NCBI GenBank assembly: GCA_018350325.1
Contig: JAEVLN010000004.1
Location: 372,001 to 436,000, forward strand
Direction: 5' to 3'
Source of the DNA: Globodera rostochiensis
Lineage: Eukaryota; Nematoda; Chromadorea; Rhabditida; Heteroderidae
Length of the DNA: 64,000 bases
The notes below the pieces were generated by a model. It ran no database searches and was not told the origin of the DNA. It saw nothing but the letters and a program-made list of their open reading frames with translations. The position numbers and the translations under genes are program-made. Within the stretch, counting starts at the first letter, position 1, and every line of letters begins with the position of its first letter. Positions 57,360-64,000 of the stretch are shown one piece after another.

Positions 57360-57690
57360 GGGTTGGATATCCGGCTGTAAATTACTATCCGGTACCGGTA
57401 TCCGGGTAATTTTTTTTTTTGTTTTGTCACGCAATGTTGAAAAAATTCAAATATATTACCACATTTTTCCGTATTTCGCTTCGAAAAACAATCCTTTTCA
57501 AAATCTCGAAAATCGCCGAGACCGAGATCGAGATTTGGGGATGGCCGAGACCTAGATTTTCGAGATAAAAAATCTCGAAATTCCTAGAATCTAGGTCTCG
57601 GAGTTTTCGACAAAAGTTCGGACTATTCGAGACCTAGACTCTCGGAAAATCTCGGTCGAGATTTCGATCTCGGCCGGGCTCTACTTTTCA
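57360..57690. repeat. ccggtatccggg and tctcgagatt-type repeats
   Basis: Short variants of tatccgg (near 56960-57040 and 57350-57410) and of the ctcgaaaatctcg family (57498-57680) are clustered. No gene supported in 56570-57690. Confidence 0.5.
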
Positions 57691-57699
57691 CGTCTCTTT

Positions 57700-57860
57700 C
57701 AGGGAGGCCAATTTGCCCTATTTTTATGGCAAATGCCATATGGAAATTTGCCATATTTTAGAACTTTCACTTCCCCTCAAAATGTTTTTTTTTTGAAAAT
57801 TCCTTAAGAAAAATTGCCATAAAAATGCCATATTTTCTCGCAGATGAGTTGGCCTCGCTG
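57700..57860. mobile_element. hAT-type MITE, 161 bp
   Basis: The ends cagggaggccaatttgcc and gatgagttggcctcgctg are flanked by the 8-bp duplication gtctcttt (57692-57699 and 57861-57868). The interior contains repeated atgccata. The element belongs to the family seen at 49525, 58730 and 63037. Confidence 0.82.
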
Positions 57861-58010
57861 GTCTCTTTCAGCTTTTCCACTCAATCAAACAAAGAAGCTT
57901 GTCTGAAAGAAATCTTTTTTTTTGGCATTTTTCAAAGTATAGATGCACAAGGGGGGAGGGGGGTCGGCTTGAGCGTTGCGAGGTTGAAGTAAAGAATAGG
58001 CAAACTGGTA

Positions 58011-58266
58011 ACCCCGGGTGGGACTCGAACCCACGTTCTCCACCCAATCCGTGGGCAGCTCTTCCAACTGAGCTACCGGGGCGTCCCATTAGGCAAAATG
58101 GTAACCCCGGGTGGGACTCGAACCCACGTTCTCCACCCAATCCGTGGGCAGCTCTTCCAACTGAGCTACCGGGGCGTCCGATTAGGCAAAATGGTAACCC
58201 CGGGTGGGACTCGAACCCACGTTCTCCACCCAATCCGTGAGCAGCTCTTCCAACTGAGCTACCGGG
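58011..58266 (-). repeat. Three tandem tRNA-like units
   Basis: Units at 58011-58082, 58104-58175 and 58197-58266 read, on the minus strand, a D arm (GCTCAGTTGGAAGAGC), a T arm (GTGGGTTCGAGTCCCAC) and a pairing acceptor stem (CCCCGGT with ACCCGGGG). A box and B box are intact. The anticodon arm does not form a normal 5-bp stem with a 7-base loop, and the base before the would-be anticodon is not T. They are therefore either unusual tRNA genes or tRNA-derived repeats. The third unit has lost a G in the acceptor stem. Related units lie at 62811-62882 and 37711-37784. Confidence 0.6.
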
Positions 58267-58729
58267 CGTCCCATTTGCTTTCTTCTTTATGGGTGATCTT
58301 TTGCCCCCGCCATAGGCGTTTTAACCGTCCACGTCCAACCAGCGGAATTCTCTCTCATCCTTACACCAACTACTTTTAGTGGGTGCGTCAGGCGATGCCG
58401 ATAGGCGCCGCCGAGAAAATTTTGGAATTTTTTGTTCAATTTGTTAACAGATTTGCGACCAAAATTTAAAAAAATACGGTAATTTTTGATGCTTTTTTAA
58501 GAATGGAAGAGGTCCAGCCGTCGGGAAATTTTTTGGGGTTTTTGACTCAATTTGTTAAGAAAAATTGGGCCAAAAAAATTACATTTGCGATGTTATTCCT
58601 CACTCTATTTTTCCTACGCTAAGAAAAAATTTGCTTTTTCAAAATTTTGGTGCGAAGTTGCTATAGTGGGGAGTGCCCGAGTGCGGCGATGTAGGGGGGG
58701 GGGGGGGTCTGACCCCCCCCCAGGGATGC

Positions 58730-59030
58730 CAAATTGCCTTATTTTTAAGGCAAATACCATAATTTTGGAAATTTGCCTTATTGTTTGCCATATTTCCACA
58801 CTGCCGTAATTTTGCCATATTTTCTTAACAAATGAGAGTTAAAAATTCAAAATTTTCTCGGCGGCGCCTATCGGCACCGCCGACCCCCCCCCCCCCCCTC
58901 CCCCAACAGTGAAGCAGAATTATCAAAAAAATTTAGTTTTTGAACATTCTTAAAGAAAACATGCCATAAAAATGCCATATTTTTGGAGCCGGTTGCCATA
59001 TTTTACCGCAGTTGAGTTGGCCTCCCTGCC
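58730..59030. mobile_element. MITE with cagggatgccaa ends
   Basis: It starts cagggatgccaaattgcc and ends gagttggcctccctg, between C-runs. The interior has repeated tgccata, a gcggcgcctatcggcaccgc motif and a long C-run. The same element occurs in copy 2 of the direct repeat (63037-63390). Confidence 0.65.
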
Positions 59031-59362
59031 CCCCCCCCTTGGCCATCTATGTTTCAAAAGCATATGATTTAGGGCATAAATAAATGCCCTTTTCACGTCT
59101 CTCTCAGCTTTTTGCGCAGCAAACAAAGAAGCTAAATTATTATTTGCTTCTTTTTTTTTGGCATTTTTCAAAGGCATATGATTTAGTGCAAATTAATAAA
59201 TAAATGCCCTTTTCACGTCTGACTTTTTGTGCCGTGCCAAAGGCGCGCGCATTGTTTTGTGGCCAAATAAAAAGGATGGCACAAGTGCCTAGTGAAAGCA
59301 TTCGCGCTCCTTTCATTTTTGCCGACACATTTTTTGACAAATTTAACAACACACTAACCAAA

Positions 59363-59524
59363 ATGAAGTCGTCCGGCATTGCCATTGTTCTGTTAGCCCA
59401 TTTTGTGAGGACCGATCGAGAATCTCGAAAAATCTCGACGAACTCTCGATCGGCTGTTGCGCTACATATGAAGTTTTTGCAATTCAACTTACTAAAACTT
59501 TTTGAAAGCATTCCATTAATATAA
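59363..59524 (+). pseudogene. Signal-peptide exon interrupted by a dispersed repeat (copy 1)
   Basis: The ATG at 59363 opens MKSSGIAIVLLAHF, a credible signal peptide preceded by a TATA-like aaataaaaagg about 95 bp upstream. After it the sequence GTGAGGACCGATCGAGAATC enters a copy of the dispersed cgatcgagaatctcg family, and the frame ends after 53 residues. The GTGAGG could be a splice donor, but no matching downstream exon was found. An identical first part occurs at 63718. It is probably a broken secreted-protein gene or an orphan first exon. Confidence 0.45.
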
Positions 59525-59820
59525 GTAATAATAAAAATTCAAAATTTTCCCCTTCAAAATTTCCAATCAAATTGTTTATTGGATATAAATTTCTTTAATA
59601 AAATAATATTTTTACGTGAAAAATCGATCTGAAAAGGAAATTTTTATTGGAAAAAAGTCACATTTTTTGTCGTCATTCTTCTGGGGGAGCTTAGAGAAGC
59701 CAATAAGGGGATGGCATTTGTCAAACCTAATCATTCATTCTTTTCTTTTTTGCCATAAATTTTACAGCCCGGGCCAATACATATCATAAAATTTCTTTCA
59801 ACAAAATTTAAGACAGAAAT

Positions 59821-60482
59821 ATGCGACGACCCGTCATTGTGCTTGTACTGCTCGCCATTCTGGGACTGTTTGCATGTTGCGCTGGAGCACCCAAAGAAGA
59901 AAAAAGAAAACGGGCCAAGCTGCTGCCAAGGCCGCAATCTATTTTTCTTAACCCGAACTCAACAGATTTTCGCGAAGTTGTACAGCGACATACCGGGCGA
60001 GAGTATGTTCAAAATTGTATTACTCAACAAAGCCAACAATCGTTTAAGATCAATTAACTTTGATCAGTCACATCCGGGCATGTCGAACGTCCCGTGAGTT
60101 CAATATGTTGTTTCGAATTTTTGATCCCCCCCCCCTGTCCCCAAATCATTCAAGACAAATGATCAGCTTTGATCAGTCACATCATCCTAATCCGAACATG
60201 TCGAACATGCCGTGAGTTCAAAATGTTGTTTCGATTTTTTGTTCATCATCCACCTGCCACCCCCCCCCCCAAACCCGCAGTACTACGTGGACGAACCCGG
60301 CTGATTCGGCTAACATGCTGAACTTTGAATCGCAACAATACCACCCGGCTGGCAATACTCAATGGACGAACCCGGCTGGCAATACTCAATGGACGAACAC
60401 GGCTGGCAATACTCAATCGACGAACCCGGGAGGGAGAAATTTCTTTTACAACCCTTTCAAACAAAAGCATCCGAAACATTGA
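59821..60482 (+). CDS. Secreted asparagine/threonine-rich protein, effector-like, 161 aa, four exons
   Basis: Exons: 59821-60002, 60049-60093, 60155-60211 and 60281-60482, with agreeing phases (2 at every junction). The start is MRRPVIVLVLLAILGLFACC, a signal peptide, followed by a basic stretch (APKEEKRKRAKLLPRP). Exons 2 and 3 are duplicates of each other: INFDQSHPGMSNVP and ISFDQSHHPNPNMSNMP, both followed by the donor GTGAGTTC. Exon 4 carries about four copies of a nine-residue unit AGNTQWTNP and ends NPFKQKHPKH before TGA. Intron 1 is only 46 bp. Without splicing the first exon would end after 78 residues at SFKIN, a possible shorter form. I do not recognise the family; it shares the signal peptide plus basic-segment layout of the other effector-like genes here. 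Confidence 0.72.
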
Positions 60483-60817
60483 TGACAGAGGGAAAGAACA
60501 ATGGACACAACGATCACAATTTCCCCTTTTCTTTTTTGGATTTTCATTAGTTTACACGGGGCTTAGTAGGTGTGTGTTTCAAGGGTAAAGGGACGATCTG
60601 TTCTTTTAGATATTTTCCGACGTAAAGCGCATCCGAATTTGTTCACAAACACGATTTAGACCATGTCATAAACACGTGAGATGTATGAGATTCGGGTAGA
60701 AGAGTTTGAGTCCCTAAATTCCAGGTAGCTTTTGCCTTTATTTTTTTGGCATTTTTTGCATAGCCAAAAATGTCGAAATAGGCATGAAAATGTCGAAATA
60801 GGCACAAATAGGCATTA

Positions 60818-61745
60818 GTACCGTCCCAGGCCATTACCGTCCCGGCCACTACCGTCCCAGGCCATTACCGTCCCGGCCACTACCGTCCCAGGCCATTACC
60901 GTCCCGGCCACTACCGTTCCAGGCCATTACCGTCCCGGCCACTACCGTTCCAGGCCATTACCGTCCCGGCCACTACCGTTCCAGGCCATTACCGTCCCGG
61001 CCACTACCGTCCCACCCAAAATATTTTCTAAATTTTATCCGTTAACAAAATTTTATCAGGTAATGAAGCATCGAGCAATCGATTAAGATTTTGGGCAGAA
61101 AATCTTCGAGAGCGGCCAGTGCTGGCACGAAATACCCAAAAAACAAAATTTTTTATAAGTCGACAAAAAGTTTGTGTTAGGGGTATACAACAGGAATGGT
61201 CGGAATTCCGATTTCCGATTTCCGAAATTTTTTGAGACCCCGGAATTCCGATTTCCGATTTCCAAAAAATTTTAAGGCCTCGGAATTCCGATTTCCGAAA
61301 TTTTTCGAGGTCGTCGGCTCCCATCCCTGGTATACAAGGGCGTACCGAAGCTGACCTCCATTTTGACCAATTTCGAACCCCCGACCCGGATTCGAACAAA
61401 TTTTCAAAAATTCAAAATAGTTTTTCAAGGGGATTTCTGGGGCGTAAAATCGATTAAGAAGCATGAATTCAGATCCGGGATTTAGAATTGGGCAAAATGG
61501 AGGCCAGATTCGGATCTACGCCCTTGTATACCCCTAACTCAAACTTTTTGACTTATAACAAAAAAAAATTTTTTGTTGGGTAGTTCTTGGTTTTGGCTGA
61601 TTGGGTGGTGTTTTGTGGCTTGGGAGTTTCGTTGGCGCGCCGAAAATTTAACCTTTGTTTATATTTACTAAAATTTTGCGGTTCAAAAAAATTGGTTGGG
61701 ACGGTAGTGGCTCGTAGCGGTAGTGGCGGGACGGTAATGACCTCC
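60818..61745. repeat. ccattaccgtcccggccact array with an inverted end
   Basis: From 60823 to 61012 a unit of ccattaccgtcccggccact plus accgttccagg repeats about six times. At 61700-61740 the same phrases appear inverted (gggacggtagtggc, cgggacggtaatg). The two ends bracket about 900 bp and could be the ends of one element, now carrying the MITE at 61191-61329 and two inverted pieces of a tttgtgttaggggtatacaa/ttgtatacccctaactcaaa sequence (61170-61190 and 61525-61545). Confidence 0.65.
61191..61329. mobile_element. hAT-type MITE, 139 bp
   Basis: The ends caggaatggtcggaattccg and ggctcccatccctg are flanked by the 8-bp duplication gtatacaa (61183-61190 and 61330-61337). It is an inverted relative of the element at 37247-37408 and shares gaggtcgtcggctccc with it. 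Confidence 0.85.
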
Positions 61746-61854
61746 TACTCTCGGCTTGAGCGTTGCGAGGTTATCATCTGAGCGCCGGTGCTTAAATGGC
61801 AAGCCAACTGAGCGCCACCCGTGTTTTTTCGCGCGATTTTTCCAAAGTAAAGAA

Positions 61855-62788
61855 TAGTGCTCGGCACGATACGATATTTCGATAAAAATATCGCGATATA
61901 TCGCGATATTTATATCGAAATATCGTTCGATATATCGTATCGGAAAAATGTTAGGAATTCGATATTTTTCGATACCGATATTTTATCGAAATATCGTTCG
62001 ATATATCGTATCGGAAAAATGTTAGGAATTCGATATTTTTCGATATCGATATTTTATCGAAATATCGTTCGATATATCGTATCGAAAAGTTAAAATATCG
62101 CGATATTTTATCGCAGCAAAAATGACACTTTGGAATTGAATCTCAGGACAGCTCGCTAGATGAAAAAAAATTTTCATCCACAACACAAACAATTTATGCG
62201 TCTCCAACTTACCACCAGCCACAACTTTTTTCATATTTTAAATTAATTATGAGTTCTGTTTCGCAATATTGGACTTAGATTTATAAAACTTAGTAAGGAT
62301 GAGAGCGAATGTAACGAATACGGGAAAATAATCAAAACCACTGCTGGGAATACAGCAGGTTTAACGGTCATCTGAAAAAGCATCCTGAATTTGAGGAAAA
62401 ATACTTGAAACAATAAAAAGAAAGAGAAGTCCCTTCATGTTCACTCAAAAAATTCATCAGTGGGAGGAAGCGGTGAACAAATGATTTTTACATTTTTACT
62501 TTCTCAGAAATTACAGGCGGACTGAACAGTTTGGACAAAAAGGTGGTGCGGCGTTCGAGCCTTTGGCCTGAGACAGCAGAAATGTTGATCTTCCTTAACA
62601 AAGCATTGCCGACATTGGCTTATAAATATTGATTGTTTTATGACGGTTTTTGCATATTAGTTTTAAAAAAATTTTACGAAAAAATATCGCGATATATCGG
62701 TTTTTTTTCGATATTTTTCGATACCGATATTTTATATTTTATCGAAATATCGTTCGATATATCGTATCGATGCCATTGCCGAGCACTA
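61855..62788. mobile_element. hAT transposon remnant with BED zinc-finger remains, 934 bp
   Basis: The ends tagtgctcggcacgat and cattgccgagcacta are inverted and flanked by the 8-bp duplication gtaaagaa (61847-61854 and 62789-62796). The empty site is seen at 57989-58000 (gtaaagaataggcaaac). Subterminal sequence is an array of atatcgatatttcgatac-type palindromes. Inside, at about 62306-62418, the plus strand reads CNEYGKIIKTTAGNTAGL and, after a one-base frameshift, NGHLKKHPEFEEKYLKQ. That is the Cys/His pattern and HLKKHP core of a BED finger, as found at the N-terminus of hAT transposases. The rest of the transposase is missing. Confidence 0.85.
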
Positions 62789-62810
62789 GTAAAGAATAGG
62801 CAAACTGGTA

Positions 62811-62882
62811 ACCCCGGGTGGGAGTCGAACCCACGTTCTCCACCCAATCCGTGGGCAGCTTTTCCAACTGAGCTACCGGGGC
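62811..62882 (-). repeat. tRNA-like unit, single copy
   Basis: It closely matches the units at 58011-58266, with two substitutions in the D arm and T arm. It directly follows the 3' target duplication of the hAT remnant. The sequence before the insertion matches that before 58011, so the two loci are duplicates. Confidence 0.6.
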
Positions 62883-62974
62883 GTCCCATTTCTTTTGTCC
62901 CCGCCACAACTACTTTTTAGGCGAGGGGGTGGGTGCGTCGGCGGTGCCGGTAGGTGCCGCCGGGAAATTTTTTC

Positions 62975-64000
62975 GGGTTTTTGACTCAATTTGTTAAGAA
63001 AAATTGGGCCAAAAAATTACATTTGTGATGTTATTCCAGGGATGCCAAATTGCCTTATTTTTAAGGCAAATGCCATAATTTTAATGCCTTATTGTTTGCC
63101 ATATTTCCACATTTGCCATAATTTTGCCATATTTTCTTAACAAATGAGAGTTAAAAATTCAAAATTTTCTCGGCGACGCCTATCGGCACCGCCGACCCCC
63201 CCCCCCCCCCCCTCCCCCAACAGTGAAGCAAAATTATCAAAAAAATTTACGTTTTTGGAACATTCTTAAACATATTTTTGACCCCTCGATGCCATAAAAA
63301 TGCCATATTTTTGACCCCTCGATGCCATAAAAATACCATATTTTTGGAGCCGGTTGCCATATTTTACCGCAGTTGAGTTGGCCTCCCTGCCCCCCCCTTG
63401 GCCATCTATGTTTCAAAAGCATATGATTTAGGGCATAAATAAATGCCCTTTTCACGTCTCTCTCAGCTTTTTGCGCAGCAAACAAAGAAACAAAATTATT
63501 ATTTGCTTCTTTTTTTTGGCATTTTTCAAAGGCATATGATTTAGGGCATAAATAAATGCCCTTTTCACGTCTGACTTTTTGTGCCGTGCCAAAGGCGCGC
63601 GCATTGTTTTGTGGCTAAATAAAAAGGACGGCACATTTGCCTAGTGAAAGCATTCACGCTCCTTTCATTTTTGCCGACACAATTTTTGACAAATTTAACA
63701 AATCCACAGTAACCAAAATGAAGTCGTCCGGCATTGCCATTGTTCTGTTAGCCCATTTTGTGAGGACCGATCGAGAATCTCGAAAAATCTCGACGAACTC
63801 TCGATCGGCTGTTGCGCTACATATGAAGTTTTTGCAATTCAACTTACTAAAACTTTTTGAAAGCATTCCATTAATATAAGTAATAATAAAAATTCAAATT
63901 TTCCCCTTCAAATTTCCAATCAAATTGTTTATTGGATATAAATTTCTTTAATAAAATAATATTTTTACGTGAAAAATCGATCTGAAAAGGAAATTTTTAT
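62975..64000. repeat. Direct repeat, copy 2 (continues beyond the window)
   Basis: It matches 58535-59647, lacking the extra 58600-58728 segment but with a longer tgccata part near 63270-63345. The signal-peptide-like exon is at 63718. Confidence 0.9.
63718..63879 (+). pseudogene. Signal-peptide exon interrupted by a dispersed repeat (copy 2)
   Basis: The frame is the same as at 59363: MKSSGIAIVLLAHF, then GTGAGG and the cgatcgagaatctcg repeat, then stop after 53 residues. The upstream TATA-like region and 5' sequence are also kept. As both copies share the interruption, it happened before the duplication. Confidence 0.45.

Larger units (their letters stand above)
58535..59647. repeat. Direct repeat, copy 1 (pairs with 62975-64000)
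   Basis: Nearly identical sequence runs from gactcaatttgttaagaaaa to the matching end cgatctgaaaaggaaatttt. Copy 1 has an extra segment (about 58600-58728). Both copies contain a cagggatgccaaattgcc MITE, the block ttttcacgtctgactttttg and the signal-peptide-like exon. Copy 2 reaches the end of the window. Confidence 0.9.

Noticed and set aside
58011..58266. Calling the units ordinary tRNA genes
   Set aside because: The anticodon stem has several mismatches and the conserved T before the anticodon is absent.

Overview
The window is eukaryotic and reads as nematode DNA, most probably a plant-parasitic tylenchid such as a cyst nematode. The reasons are: conserved metazoan genes split by many short AT-rich introns; several 3' splice sites of the TTTTCAG type; at least two introns with GC-AG ends; several small secreted-protein genes with near-identical signal peptides; and heavy loads of hAT-type MITEs and tandem repeats. 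The genus is inferred, not shown by any marker gene.

Three conserved housekeeping genes could be rebuilt exon by exon with every splice phase agreeing. They are a heterotrimeric G-protein alpha subunit (minus, 10188-15624, 16 exons, 352 aa), a cyclin L (minus, 29631-35901, 11 exons seen), and the coatomer gamma subunit COPG (plus, 44918-51965, 20 exons, 901 aa). A 5' fragment of COPG also lies head to head with the intact gene on the minus strand (43523-44401). That fragment has lost exon 4 without shifting the frame, and its last exon can splice in frame into a 657-codon basic protein at 41194-43231, which suggests a chimeric gene.

Scattered between these are small secreted-protein genes that look like effectors. 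They lie at 6315-6733, 28166-29088, 39156-39413, 54076-54951 and 59821-60482. A related single exon lies at 22166-22375, and signal-peptide-like exons lie at 59363 and 63718. A multi-exon cysteine-rich gene occupies 805-4534. Two paralogous small proteins (about 23204-23400 and 25968-26234) flank a 1.9 kb array of a 29-bp repeat.

The rest is AT-rich spacer, tandem arrays and transposon remains. Eight hAT-type elements have readable 8-bp target-site duplications, and two of these are confirmed by an unoccupied second copy of the target sequence inside the window. One hAT element keeps the remains of a BED zinc finger. A segment of about 6 kb (20.3-22.4 kb and 27.0-28.4 kb) appears tandemly duplicated together with an effector gene. 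A second direct repeat (58.5-59.6 kb and 63.0-64.0 kb) runs off the end of the window.
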